NCBI RefSeq assembly: GCF_005116675.2 | Contig: NZ_CP050699.1 | Coordinates: forward strand, 1-64,000 | Direction of reading: 5' to 3' | DNA from: Desulfosediminicola ganghwensis | GTDB taxonomy: Bacteria > Desulfobacterota > Desulfobulbia > Desulfobulbales > Desulfocapsaceae | Length of the DNA stretch: 64,000 nucleotides | Part shown: positions 27,800-37,212 of the stretch, piece by piece | How the letters are laid out: each line of letters begins with the position of its first letter | Position numbering within the stretch: position 1 is the stretch's first letter | The notes under the pieces: model-generated | Told to the model about the DNA's origin: nothing | Database searches by the model: none | What the model saw: the letters and a program-made list of their open reading frames with translations, nothing else | Made by a program: the position numbers and the translations under genes

Positions 27800-29278
27800 A
27801 TGGCCAATTCCCCCGCGAGACATAACATACTCATCACCGGCGCCACCGGCTATATCGGTCGCCGTTTGATGCGAAGATTGATTCGTCTACCCAACCTCAA
27901 CGTTCGTGTCCTGGTGAGAAACAGATATAAGCTCCAGGCGCTGGTGCTGGATAAAATTGAAATCGCAGAAGGGGACACCTTAAAACCAGAGAGTCTGGTA
28001 CGTGCACTTGAAAATATAGACACTGCCTTTTACCTCATCCATTCCATGGGTTCCGACTCTGACTACCAGCAATTGGATCGCGAGAGTGCCGAGAATTTCA
28101 GATCAGCCTGTGTCGCGGCCGGTGTCCGCCGAATCGTCTACCTCGGCGGTCTGGGAGTCAGTGAAACTGCCAGCAAACACCTTCTCAGCCGCATCGAAAC
28201 AGGCGAAATTCTTTCAAAGGAGCCTGAAAAAATACAGACTATCTGGTTCAGGGCCGGAGTTATCATCGGCTCCGGGAGTGCCAGCTTTGAAATAATCCGT
28301 AACCTTGTTCAGAAACTTCCGGCAATGATCACCCCCAAATGGGTGAAAACCTATACCCAACCGGTTGGTATAGATGATGTCATCGAGTATCTGACCGCTT
28401 CCATCAATCTTCAAGTCCACGAAAACCTTGTCATTGACATTGGTACCGAGACCTTGAGTTTTAAAGAGATGATGCACCAGGCCGCAGAAGTGATGGGATT
28501 GAAGCGTGCTATGATCCCGGTGCCCGTGCTCAGCCCAAGACTCTCCTCCTACTGGCTTATTCTTTTTACTCCCGTACCCCTGAAGATCGCCGCAGAATTG
28601 GTTGAAGGGCTCAAAAGCGAGACGGTAGTGCAAAACGATAACGCCGGCAGGTACTTCCCAGAGATAACTCCGGCCAGCTATAAGCAGACTGTTCGCCAGG
28701 CAATAGACGAACTTGAGAAGAACCAGGTGGTGAGTCGCTGGTGCGACAGCAGCGGCAATGAAGCCTGTGACATCAAGGACTTTGATATCGCACCCGGCGC
28801 CATCCTCCGCGATATCCGCGAAGTACCTCTGGAAGGTACGCCCGCCGATCTGGTCTTCGAAAGCGCCTGCTCACTTGGCGGGGAACATGGCTGGTACCGT
28901 TACACCATACTCTGGAAAATGCGCGGCCTGATGGATAAACTCTCAGGCGGCTACGGGTTGAACCGCGGCAGAAGGATCAGCGGTGAGGTACGTATTGGTG
29001 ACGCCATTGATTTCTGGCAGGTCGCAGACGTAAAGCACAACAAGCGGCTGTTGCTTTACGCCCAGATGAAAGTACCGGGAAAAGCCTGGCTTGAGTTTGA
29101 CATTCAGCCCAACATGCTGATCCAGACGGCTCACTTTCTGCCACGAGGTGTTTGGGGTCGGTTGTATTGGTACGCGGTCCTGCCCCTGCACTATTTCGTT
29201 TTCAGCGACCTCTCCAGAAAACTGGTACTCCGTGCCCGCCAGGAGCATAAGCAACGAACCGCCCAACCCTCGTCATAA
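27800..29278 (+). CDS. SDR-type NAD(P)-binding protein with DUF2867 domain
   Basis: 492 residues. Residues 1-300 form an atypical short-chain dehydrogenase/NmrA-like Rossmann domain with ITGATGYIGRRL at 12-23 and YLIHSMGS. Residues 325-480 form a DUF2867 domain rich in tryptophan and tyrosine (GGEHGWYRYTILW...GGYGLNRGRR). This two-domain layout is a widely conserved protein of uncertain function, often predicted as a nucleoside-diphosphate-sugar epimerase-like or membrane-linked oxidoreductase. GGAGC lies 14 bases before the ATG. It converges with the MBL hydrolase seven bases later. Confidence 0.85.
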   Translation: MANSPARHNILITGATGYIGRRLMRRLIRLPNLNVRVLVRNRYKLQALVLDKIEIAEGDTLKPESLVRALENIDTAFYLIHSMGSDSDYQQLDRESAENFRSACVAAGVRRIVYLGGLGVSETASKHLLSRIETGEILSKEPEKIQTIWFRAGVIIGSGSASFEIIRNLVQKLPAMITPKWVKTYTQPVGIDDVIEYLTASINLQVHENLVIDIGTETLSFKEMMHQAAEVMGLKRAMIPVPVLSPRLSSYWLILFTPVPLKIAAELVEGLKSETVVQNDNAGRYFPEITPASYKQTVRQAIDELEKNQVVSRWCDSSGNEACDIKDFDIAPGAILRDIREVPLEGTPADLVFESACSLGGEHGWYRYTILWKMRGLMDKLSGGYGLNRGRRISGEVRIGDAIDFWQVADVKHNKRLLLYAQMKVPGKAWLEFDIQPNMLIQTAHFLPRGVWGRLYWYAVLPLHYFVFSDLSRKLVLRARQEHKQRTAQPSS

Positions 29279-29285
29279 CAGCTCA

Positions 29286-30215
29286 TCAGCTCTTTTGCCG
29301 TGCAAACCAGATAGCCAGTCCCTGCGCATTCAGTACCAGATCGTCCCGTAAAAATGTGGCCAGGTCGATATCTCTTTCCACCCCGTCGAGATAGGTGGCA
29401 TAGGCGGACTGCAGCAGCTCAGTGAGGCCTTCGATTATCAGGCTCGAATCGCCCCCCTTATCCCGGGCCAGCGCGGCATGATCCACGACCAGTTTTTTCA
29501 AGCACTCCACCGATTGAGCATCTGCGGCAACAGGGCCAAAGTGGGTCAGATAAAGGGTTTCCGGCTTCATTTCCATAACCCGCTCGATGGAGGCAACCAT
29601 CGCCTCCGCCTCAAAAGCCGACGGACTGGTGGTACAGATCAGAAATGGCCTTTTCCCTTCAAGCTGGAGTTGCGGATAGGCCAGACCGAAAGCATCGCCG
29701 GTGAATACTCCGCCACTCTTCTCATCCCAGACGCAGAAATGATGACGCGCATGGCCGGGAGTATCAATGAAGAGCAGCTGGCGACCATTGAAATCAAGCT
29801 GAAACCCATCACCTGCCTCAATGATTCGCTCTTTGGCAATAGGTCTGACCTCGCCATACAGGCTATCAAACTTTTTCTGCCCGTAAACTTCAACAGCTGC
29901 CTCCATGAGTTTTTCCGGATTCACCATGTGACGGGCTCCTTTCGGATGTACCACCAGTCGTGCCCGGGGAAACATCTCCATGAGCTTTCCCGCGCCACCT
30001 GCGTGATCCAGATGAATATGGGTAACAATCACATACAGAACATCCGTTGCCGTGAGACCTCTATCAGCTAAAGCTGCCAACAGACGATCAGCTGAGCGGG
30101 TCGTCCCCACATCGATGAAGGCCGCCTTGCCATTTTCCACTACCATGTGGCTGGCGGCAAAGCCTTCTCGCAAATAACCTGTGTCGACGGTGTAAACACC
30201 TGTACTCTCTTTCAT
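29286..30215 (-). CDS. MBL-fold metallo-hydrolase
   Basis: 309 residues. The metal motif is THIHLDHAGG, with further ligands in GHARHH and TGDAFG. An alpha-helical C-terminal part (about 235-309) follows. It resembles glyoxalase-II-like single-domain hydrolases acting on thioesters or lactones; the substrate is not known. It precedes, by 51 bases in gene order, the MFS transporter on the same strand, so the two may share a transcript. Confidence 0.85.
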   Translation of the reverse strand: MKESTGVYTVDTGYLREGFAASHMVVENGKAAFIDVGTTRSADRLLAALADRGLTATDVLYVIVTHIHLDHAGGAGKLMEMFPRARLVVHPKGARHMVNPEKLMEAAVEVYGQKKFDSLYGEVRPIAKERIIEAGDGFQLDFNGRQLLFIDTPGHARHHFCVWDEKSGGVFTGDAFGLAYPQLQLEGKRPFLICTTSPSAFEAEAMVASIERVMEMKPETLYLTHFGPVAADAQSVECLKKLVVDHAALARDKGGDSSLIIEGLTELLQSAYATYLDGVERDIDLATFLRDDLVLNAQGLAIWFARQKS

Positions 30216-30266
30216 AAGCTCAATATTCCCTGCACTGATACATGAAGGATGTCAGATTTTTTCTGG

Positions 30267-31595
30267 TCAATTGCATATATTTTTATCATCTTCACCAGAC
30301 TTGTTGAAAGCGATGTTACGGCAATTGGTCTCCTGCACCCAAAAGGACGAAAGTAAACCAATCACAAGAAAAGCCAGCATCATCAGCAAGCCGCTGCGAT
30401 AATCAATGTTACTGTACATCCGAACACCATTGTCGATAGTGCCGTCCCAGGTCCGATCAGCAAGCCAGCCGAACAACGGCTGGATCACCGTTGCCCCCAC
30501 AAAACAGCCCGCATTGGAAATGCTTACCGCTATTCCTGAAAACTCGGGGTGTATAACCTCCTTTGCACTTGCAAAGGTAATTACGAAAGAAGCCCCGGCA
30601 AACCCCAGGCAGCCAAAGAGCATCATGCCCGCCAAACCCGGCGTCCAATTCGCATATATCAGCACTATCCAGCAGAAGATGTAGGCTATGAGCCCGCCGA
30701 TCAGCACCGATTTTCTCTTGCCGATCCGGTCTGAAAACCAACCGAAAAATAATGCTCCCAAAGCAAATGCGACCAGCATGGTAGTCATGTAGTTTGCGGC
30801 CTCCGGGCGACTGAGACCATGCACATCCCGAAGATACGGCACTCCCCAAAGCCCCATAAAGGCGTAGATGGAACCCGTTACGCCAAGCTGCACCCAGAAA
30901 CATGGCCAGATTCTGCCAACACTCAGCACCTGTATCAGGTTCTGCCACCAACTCCGGGTATCGACCTGCCCTGTTGCGGAGGGAACTACAGGATTGGGTG
31001 AGACAAAGCCCATATCCTCCGGCTTATTGCGCACAATAAGAAAACCGATCACAGACAGTATCAGGGAGAAAATACCGATACCAATAAAAATGGTTCGCCA
31101 TTCCAGAAATGTAAGCGCCATGGAAAGCGGGCCTGCTGCCGTTACTGAACCGAGATTACCTATAAGCAGAGTCACTCCGCTCATCAGCCCGAAAACCCTG
31201 GCAGGAAACCAGACAGCGTTATTTTTCATAATACTTACAAATACAACCGATACCCCTAATCCAACCAGAAACCGGCCGACACAGGCCATCTCGAACGAAC
31301 CGGCCAGGGCAAACACAATGGATCCTAACCCGGCGGCAAGGTTGCCACCAACAATAGACGTTCTCGTTCCCAGCGTATCGGCAAGCACCCCGGAAGGGAG
31401 TTGCATAACGGCATAGACCATGAAATATATGGCGGACAGGCTACCAAGCCGGGCACCCGTCGCCTGAAAATCAGCCATCAGGTACTCAGAGACCACGGCC
31501 GGTGCCATGCGATGAAAATAGACCAGAATATAGGTAAGTATCAGAACCAGGAAAATAGACCAGCGGGCAGTCTCAAACTTCATGTCACGAGCCAT
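30267..31595 (-). CDS. MFS transporter
   Basis: 442 residues, 12 membrane helices, inner membrane. The signature loop after helix 2 reads GVLADTLGTRTS and the mid loop GWFSDRIGKRKS, both standard MFS motif A forms. The ATG at 31595 has AAGGAG nine bases ahead. It is divergent from the canonical larA gene, with 365 bases between, which suggests import or export of a hydroxy-acid such as lactate (inference). The MBL hydrolase follows downstream. Confidence 0.85.
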   Translation of the reverse strand: MARDMKFETARWSIFLVLILTYILVYFHRMAPAVVSEYLMADFQATGARLGSLSAIYFMVYAVMQLPSGVLADTLGTRTSIVGGNLAAGLGSIVFALAGSFEMACVGRFLVGLGVSVVFVSIMKNNAVWFPARVFGLMSGVTLLIGNLGSVTAAGPLSMALTFLEWRTIFIGIGIFSLILSVIGFLIVRNKPEDMGFVSPNPVVPSATGQVDTRSWWQNLIQVLSVGRIWPCFWVQLGVTGSIYAFMGLWGVPYLRDVHGLSRPEAANYMTTMLVAFALGALFFGWFSDRIGKRKSVLIGGLIAYIFCWIVLIYANWTPGLAGMMLFGCLGFAGASFVITFASAKEVIHPEFSGIAVSISNAGCFVGATVIQPLFGWLADRTWDGTIDNGVRMYSNIDYRSGLLMMLAFLVIGLLSSFWVQETNCRNIAFNKSGEDDKNICN

Positions 31596-31960
31596 GACGC
31601 TCTACTCCTTGCAAGGCGACTATAGAAAGGAAACAGGCAGAATGGTGGATATTGCCTGGGCGCACGCGACCGGTGCACCTCTGATCGGGACATATGCGAA
31701 CCTGTCCGGACAGTCGGAAAAACAGCGAACAAAATTTTATAAACTATTCCAAAACTTGACGCAAACCTATTCCCCATGGAGCATGGAAATTGTTTATCTC
31801 AGCCACCGTCCATGCCAAACGGCTTAAAACTACACCTGTTAGCGGAACCTTCAACCGGTCATAAGTCTACTCCCACTTCACTTCGCCGGCCCTTTTCAGC
31901 TATCCTGTAAAGAGAGATCTATTGTGTGCATCCCCTTCATTTTTTGCTGAGAGGTACTAT
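31596..31960. other. Divergent MFS/larA intergenic region with 12-bp palindrome
   Basis: About 365 bases. It includes the perfect palindrome CTGTCCGGACAG (31702-31713), a candidate operator shared by the two divergent genes. No strong promoter match was found. Confidence 0.4.
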
Positions 31961-33232
31961 ATGAAAGTAGAATTCCCCTGTGATAACGACCAAATCGCCC
32001 TCGAACTCCCTGAAACTGTAGAGATTATTCAAACAAGCGAATTCCTGACTGAAAATTATCCTGAACATGCTGTTGCCAGTGCCCTCGAAAGCCCCATTGG
32101 CACACCGGCTTTAAGTGAGTTAGCCAGAACCCGCTCCAGCGCCTGTATTGTTATCTCCGATATTACCCGGCCGGTCCCTAACAAGATCATATTGCCGCCC
32201 ATCCTGAAAACCCTTGAAGAGAGCGGTATTGAACGGCAGAACACCACCATTCTCATCGCCACCGGCATGCATAGACCGAATCTTGGCGATGAACTGGAAT
32301 CGATGATAGGGGCGGACATTATGAACAGCTACCATGTCGTCAACCACTATTGTCAGAAGCAGGATGAACTCAAGGAGATAACCAGGATCGACGATGCACC
32401 GATTGAAATCAACACCCACTACCTGGACGCCGACCTGAAAATCCTCACCGGACTGATCGAACCCCATTTCTATGCCGGATTCTCCGGGAGCCGCAAGTCA
32501 ATCCTGCCTGGTATTGCCAGCTTCGACACCATGAAATTTATGCATTCCTATAAAGTCATCAGCCAGCTCGAAGGGGCCAACTGCAGGCTCGACAACAACC
32601 TGTTCCACCAGTACGCCATGGAAGTAACACAAAAAGCCGGTGTGGATTTCATAGTCAATGTGGTGATCAACAAGATGCGGGAGCTGTGCGGGGTTTTTGC
32701 AGGGCATTTTGAACAGGCACACCTTGCCGGCTGCGAGATGGTCAAGGATCACGCAGTGGTGGAGCTGGACCAGAAAGTTGACCTCGTTATCACCTCGGCC
32801 GGGGGCTATCCACTCGACTCCACCTACTACCAGGTGAGCAAATGTTTGATCAGCGCCATGGATATCCTCAACAAAGGCGGTACAATCGTGGTCTTCTGCG
32901 GCTGCAGGGAAGGACTCGGCAGTGAGGAGTTCTGCACTATCATGCGCAGCAATCCAACCCCTGAGGATTTCAGAAAGCATCACAGTCAACCTGATAATTT
33001 TGTTATAGACCAGTGGTGCGCTCAGAATATCTACCAGGCTCTTGACCATGCCGGTCAGGTCTATATCTACTCGCCTGGCTTAAGCGATGAAGATGTAGCC
33101 AGATTCAGCGGGAAAAAGCTGGCAGATGCCGCAGAATGTCAAGCCGTGGTGAAAGAGCTGTTGACAACCCACAAGCGGGTTGTCGCCATTCCTGAAGGGC
33201 CTTACGTGGTCGGCAAAGTGGTTGGGAGTTAG
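31961..33232 (+). CDS. larA: LarA family nickel-dependent racemase (canonical active site)
   Basis: 423 residues. LarA enzymes interconvert D- and L-2-hydroxy acids using a nickel-pincer nucleotide bound to a lysine. The key residues are visible: TGMHRP near residue 105, VNHY histidine, EPHFYAGF histidine, SRKSILPGI lysine (cofactor attachment), and the MHS histidine (nickel ligand). GAGAGG precedes the ATG. No larB/C/E cofactor-synthesis genes are in the window, so they must be elsewhere. The neighbouring divergent MFS transporter suggests use of an external hydroxy-acid, perhaps lactate; LarA homologues act on several hydroxy-acids, so the substrate is open. Confidence 0.88.
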   Translation: MKVEFPCDNDQIALELPETVEIIQTSEFLTENYPEHAVASALESPIGTPALSELARTRSSACIVISDITRPVPNKIILPPILKTLEESGIERQNTTILIATGMHRPNLGDELESMIGADIMNSYHVVNHYCQKQDELKEITRIDDAPIEINTHYLDADLKILTGLIEPHFYAGFSGSRKSILPGIASFDTMKFMHSYKVISQLEGANCRLDNNLFHQYAMEVTQKAGVDFIVNVVINKMRELCGVFAGHFEQAHLAGCEMVKDHAVVELDQKVDLVITSAGGYPLDSTYYQVSKCLISAMDILNKGGTIVVFCGCREGLGSEEFCTIMRSNPTPEDFRKHHSQPDNFVIDQWCAQNIYQALDHAGQVYIYSPGLSDEDVARFSGKKLADAAECQAVVKELLTTHKRVVAIPEGPYVVGKVVGS

Positions 33233-33235
33233 ATG

Positions 33236-33275
33236 ACAGGTGTGAGGAGTTGGACGGCGGACGGTGAGTGTAGCT
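33236..33275. repeat. G-rich intergenic repeat between converging genes
   Basis: A 40-base stretch built of GTGAGGAGT, GTTGGACG and GGACGG-like units lies between larA and yheT. Similar units recur near 63155-63260 at another converging pair. It may be a dispersed intergenic repeat family. Confidence 0.4.
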
Positions 33276-33285
33276 TTGATAATGG

Positions 33286-34260
33286 CTATATGTCATTATC
33301 CTCTAAGAATTTAGCCGCCCGTGCCTCAGACCAGTAGACTTCGCCCGGTTGCATAAAGCCGACATGACCGCCATATGAAGGAATCTCCAGATGGAGACAG
33401 GTCGAAGCTTCAGCTTCTTTAACCGGGTAACAGGAATCGGCCAGAAAAGGATCGTCTTTTGCCTGCACCAGGAGCGTTGGCACCTTGATCGAAAGCAAGA
33501 ACTGCAGGGAGGCACACTTGGTATAATAGTCCCTGGCATCTTTAAACCCGTGGATCGGTGCCGTGTACTTATCATCAAAGGGCAAAAAGGTTCGCATCCC
33601 GGCAAGTCCTTGGGTATCCAGGATATCGGGAAACATCTGCGCCTTTATCCTCACCTTCTCCCGCAAGCCCTTCATAAAATACTCCATATACAGACGGTTC
33701 TCTAATCGATCCAGCCGCCTGGAGGCATTGGCCAGGTCACACGGCACGGAAAAAGTAACTGCCGCCACGACCTCTGTCGGCACCTTAGCCGGATCTTCGC
33801 CAAGATATTTCAAGGTCTGGTTACCGCCCATACTGAAGCCGATCAGTGCAGCTTTTTTATAGCCGCCGGTTTGCAATGTATGGCAGAGCACGGTATGCAG
33901 GTCATCCGTAACCCCGGAATGGTAGAACCTGGGCAAGAGATTAGGTTCCCCTGAGCAGCCCCGGAAATTGAGGCAGACCACATCCCAGCCCTGCGAGTTG
34001 AGATGCCTGGCCATCCCCAGCGGATATTTTTTTCTGGAGTTACCCTCAAGGCCATGACTGACGACAACAACCCGCTCTGCGTATCCCTGGCCAGCCAGAT
34101 GCCAGTCTATATCCAGAAAATCACCATCAGGAGTGTCGATGCGCTGCCTGCGGCAACCATCTGCCTGCATCTTTCTTAACAGGGTCGGATACAGAGTCTG
34201 CACGTGGCCATAGATAAAGGGAAACGGCGGCTGATATGAAGGTACAGTTCCAATCGGCAT
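33286..34260 (-). CDS. yheT: YheT-like alpha/beta hydrolase
   Basis: 324 residues, full family length. The N-terminal string YGHVQTLYPTL and the oxyanion region SHGLEGNSRKKY are typical of YheT/ABHD1-3 hydrolases. The nucleophile elbow is GFSMGGN, the acid lies in QAKDDPF, and the catalytic histidine in YGGHVGF. Eukaryotic relatives are lipid hydrolases; the bacterial role is not established. It is probably the second gene of a unit with the DMT transporter, whose stop is five bases upstream. Confidence 0.87.
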   Translation of the reverse strand: MPIGTVPSYQPPFPFIYGHVQTLYPTLLRKMQADGCRRQRIDTPDGDFLDIDWHLAGQGYAERVVVVSHGLEGNSRKKYPLGMARHLNSQGWDVVCLNFRGCSGEPNLLPRFYHSGVTDDLHTVLCHTLQTGGYKKAALIGFSMGGNQTLKYLGEDPAKVPTEVVAAVTFSVPCDLANASRRLDRLENRLYMEYFMKGLREKVRIKAQMFPDILDTQGLAGMRTFLPFDDKYTAPIHGFKDARDYYTKCASLQFLLSIKVPTLLVQAKDDPFLADSCYPVKEAEASTCLHLEIPSYGGHVGFMQPGEVYWSEARAAKFLEDNDI

Positions 34261-34265
34261 AATAG

Positions 34266-35147
34266 TTATTCCCCTGGGCTGACTTTAAAGGTCGTCATGG
34301 CAATTCCGGTAAAAATCAGGGCAATTCCCTGAATATGATAGATGTATATTTTCTCACCTAAAAACAGCACCGCCAGGATGGCACTGAACACCGGCATCAG
34401 GTGAATAAACGGCCCCGCCTTGTTGGCACCGACATCACGTACCGCCCGGTTCCAGAAAATATAGGCCAGGATCGAGGCAAAGAGTGCCACATAGACAATA
34501 GTGGCTACAGAACCGGGAGTCACGCTCATCACCTTGCCGCTGGCCATCTCATAGAGATAGAGCGGCAGCAGCACAACCAGGCCTACCATTACGATTCCCG
34601 ACTGGTAGGCAAGCGGGTGCAGCCCTTGGGGATACCGTTTCAGGTTTGCCGAATAGAGTGCCCAGATCACTGCTGCCACCAGCATATACAAATCGCCCCG
34701 GTTAAAACTCACCTGCAGCAGATGGGCCAGCTCGCCATGGGCTATGATCAACACCACGCCGGTAAGCGATACAAGCACACCGAAGCACTGGCGCACACTC
34801 ATTACCTCCTTATATAGTACCCAGGAGCAGACCGCGATCAAGACCGGAATGGAGGAATTAACCAGAACCGCGTTGATCGCGGTGGTGGTCTGCATGGCCA
34901 GATAGACCATGGTATTGAACCCCCCCACACCCAAAATCCCCTGCAGGATAATAAAACGCGAATGCGTGCGGGCAAGTTCCCGTTGCCGCCAGAGATGGAC
35001 TACAGCAAATGAGAGCAGAATCAAAAGAGCGGTCATCCAGCGCCAGAATGCGAGGGTAAACGGCGGAATTTCCGTGTGCATTCCCCGGCTGATGACGAAA
35101 TTACCAGACCAGAACAGCGTCGTTAACACCAACAACACGTATGACAT
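34266..35147 (-). CDS. EamA/DMT family transporter
   Basis: 293 residues, ten helices, two EamA repeats. The first begins YVLLVLTTLFWSGNFVISRG and the second includes LYMLVAAVIWALYSANLKR. Substrate unknown. It is a different sequence from the DMT protein at 15247. CAGG precedes the ATG at 35147. It is followed directly by yheT. Confidence 0.85.
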   Translation of the reverse strand: MSYVLLVLTTLFWSGNFVISRGMHTEIPPFTLAFWRWMTALLILLSFAVVHLWRQRELARTHSRFIILQGILGVGGFNTMVYLAMQTTTAINAVLVNSSIPVLIAVCSWVLYKEVMSVRQCFGVLVSLTGVVLIIAHGELAHLLQVSFNRGDLYMLVAAVIWALYSANLKRYPQGLHPLAYQSGIVMVGLVVLLPLYLYEMASGKVMSVTPGSVATIVYVALFASILAYIFWNRAVRDVGANKAGPFIHLMPVFSAILAVLFLGEKIYIYHIQGIALIFTGIAMTTFKVSPGE

Positions 35148-35249
35148 AACAACCTGCTAATATAATGAGAAGAAATGGCTTCTGCCAGCGAAAGGGAGAA
35201 TTGATCAGAGGTATCTCGGAAATTGCTATTTTGTTCAGGCCAAAGACTT

Positions 35250-35305
35250 GAGAGAAAATTAAGCGGAGCGATATGAACAGATATTGCAAGCAGTAATTTT
35301 CTCTC
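35250..35305. repeat. 12-bp perfect inverted repeat
   Basis: GAGAGAAAATTA (35250-35261) and TAATTTTCTCTC (35294-35305) with a 32-base loop, in the gap between osmC-like and DMT genes (both minus). It may be an operator pair or a weak terminator of the osmC-like transcript. Confidence 0.4.
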
Positions 35306-35346
35306 TATAGCGCCGAGCTGGGCCCAAAGAGCATTTCCAACCGGTT

Positions 35347-35739
35347 TTAGACCACAGTGATATCAAACTCCGGCGGATTCAGTATATGCTGCTTGACCAC
35401 ACACTGGTCCATGGCCCGTAAAATCGCAGAATGGTATTTCTCGGGAAAACCCTCCGGCAGGGTCAACTCCAGATTCATTTTAGGGTACCGTTTTTGTTCC
35501 TTATCCCATTCATACTTCATATTCACCTTCATGCCGGTGGTATCTATCTCGCGGGCACGACAGAACTTTAAGGCAAAATATCCAGCGCAGGTGGCAATCG
35601 AGCTGGCAAACAGCACAAAAGGAGAAGGCGCACTCCCGTCACCACCCGATTTTTCTGGCTGATCGGTTTCGATGACAAAATCACCGATTTTAGCTTCAAC
35701 TTTCAGATTACCGGGAAAACATACCTCGATCTCACTCAT
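35347..35739 (-). CDS. OsmC family peroxiredoxin-like protein
   Basis: 130 residues, the short YhfA-like group of OsmC proteins, which reduce organic hydroperoxides with paired cysteines. The first cysteine is in ASSIATCAGYFALKFC; the second is probably the Cys in DQCVVKQHI. It acts in the cytoplasm as a dimer. The upstream frame stays open, but the ATG at 35739 has a perfect AAGGAG eight bases ahead. It is probably monocistronic. Confidence 0.85.
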   Translation of the reverse strand: MSEIEVCFPGNLKVEAKIGDFVIETDQPEKSGGDGSAPSPFVLFASSIATCAGYFALKFCRAREIDTTGMKVNMKYEWDKEQKRYPKMNLELTLPEGFPEKYHSAILRAMDQCVVKQHILNPPEFDITVV

Positions 35740-35993
35740 TATCGCGACTCCTTGATTCTTCTTTACAGTCGGCTGCAGCGGCATAGGACACGATGCCACC
35801 TCAGCGATTAGATACGTAGCACAAAATGGTTGAGCAAACTATTGAAACTACCACTTTCATCCACGTATTTCACGAATAGAGATAGTCTGTTTATGGAATT
35901 TTGGAGGTTAACCGGGTTTTTCATCGGCTTTGGTCTACAGCGACTGCAACAAATGCTTTCCGGGTTTCGGCTCAACGCGCAGCAGAAGACTGG

Positions 35994-37184
35994 TTAACGC
36001 ACCGCATATCTCCTGGCAATTTCGCATAACATCCTGATAGCGGTGGGGATGGCTTCATCGTTGAAATCGAATTGAGGGTGATGCAGGGAAGGAAGGGGAT
36101 CTCCCTTTGGTTGCAGACCGAGCCAGAAAAAAGCTCCCGCCACTTCGCCCAGATAAAACGAGAAATCCTCTGCCCCCATGGAGGGAGGATAATTACGGAT
36201 TATTTTTCTGCCCGGCAAAAAGGATGAAGCAATCTCAGCCACATAAACTGCCTCTCCGGGGTCGTTTTCCAAGAGCGGATATCCTCCATAAAACTCGATA
36301 TCAGCCGAAGCTCCATGGGCGGCGGCGGTCTGCTCCACCAGCTCCTTCAACCTTCTCTCCAGTAGCTTGCGGTTCTTGTTGGAAAGCGCCCGCAGGGTTC
36401 CCTCGAGTACCACCTTTTCCGGTATCACATTCGGTGCGGTTGATCCGGTAAACTTGGGGATGGTTATCAGCGCAGGTTCCAGAGGACTTACATTCCTGGT
36501 TATAATCGACTGTACCGCGCAGATGATCTGGCTGCCGATCACCACCGGATCAATACCACGGTGCGGGGAAGCTGCATGACAGCCACGCCCATTGATAGTG
36601 ATGGTGAAATATTTACTAGCTGCCATCATGGCCCCGGGGTTTAGGCCAACACTCCCCAACGGGAGAGCGGTTGTGCCATGCAGACCGTAAACCACGTCAA
36701 CTTTTGGATCTTCCAGGCAGCCCTCGTCAATCATAACCCTGGCACCACCCTTATTCTCCTCTGCCGGCTGGAAGATGAATTTAACAGGGCCGGCCAAGTC
36801 GTCTACACACTCGGCCAGAACCATCGCGGCCCCAAGCAGGCAGGCTGTATGACCATCATGTCCGCAGGCATGCATCAAACCGTCTTTTACCGAGGCATGG
36901 TCGATGCTGCTCTCCTCCTGCATCCTGAGGCAGTCCATATCGGCCCGAAGCCCGACACAGGGCCCGCTTTTGTCGCGCCCCAGAGTTGCCACGATCCCGG
37001 TACCGGCCACATCGGTGCGTACTTCCATGCCACCTATAGCACCAAGCCTGGTGGCAATGCGGGCTGCGGTTTCATGTTCTTCGAATGCGGGCTCAGGGTG
37101 CTTATGCAGCTCTCTTCTGAACTCCCGGATTGCTGGAGTAATATCTTCTATCAAACGTCTGACATCTGTCATTGATCTTCTCAT
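35994..37184 (-). CDS. M20 family amidohydrolase
   Basis: 396 residues, zinc metallopeptidase fold of the M20D group (hippurate, N-acetyl amino acid or auxin-conjugate hydrolases). The metal and catalytic set is visible: GLRADMDCLRM, HACGHDGH, QPAEENKGGA, and the late GAEDFSFYLG with a histidine in SLHHPQF. A lid domain lies about 190-300. Start is uncertain between ATG codons at 37184 and 37172; neither has a strong ribosome site. It is 28 bases downstream of the VWA gene on the same strand. Confidence 0.88.
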   Translation of the reverse strand: MRRSMTDVRRLIEDITPAIREFRRELHKHPEPAFEEHETAARIATRLGAIGGMEVRTDVAGTGIVATLGRDKSGPCVGLRADMDCLRMQEESSIDHASVKDGLMHACGHDGHTACLLGAAMVLAECVDDLAGPVKFIFQPAEENKGGARVMIDEGCLEDPKVDVVYGLHGTTALPLGSVGLNPGAMMAASKYFTITINGRGCHAASPHRGIDPVVIGSQIICAVQSIITRNVSPLEPALITIPKFTGSTAPNVIPEKVVLEGTLRALSNKNRKLLERRLKELVEQTAAAHGASADIEFYGGYPLLENDPGEAVYVAEIASSFLPGRKIIRNYPPSMGAEDFSFYLGEVAGAFFWLGLQPKGDPLPSLHHPQFDFNDEAIPTAIRMLCEIARRYAVR

Positions 37185-37212
37185 AAGTAGTCTGATTTTT
37201 TTGGCAAATTGT

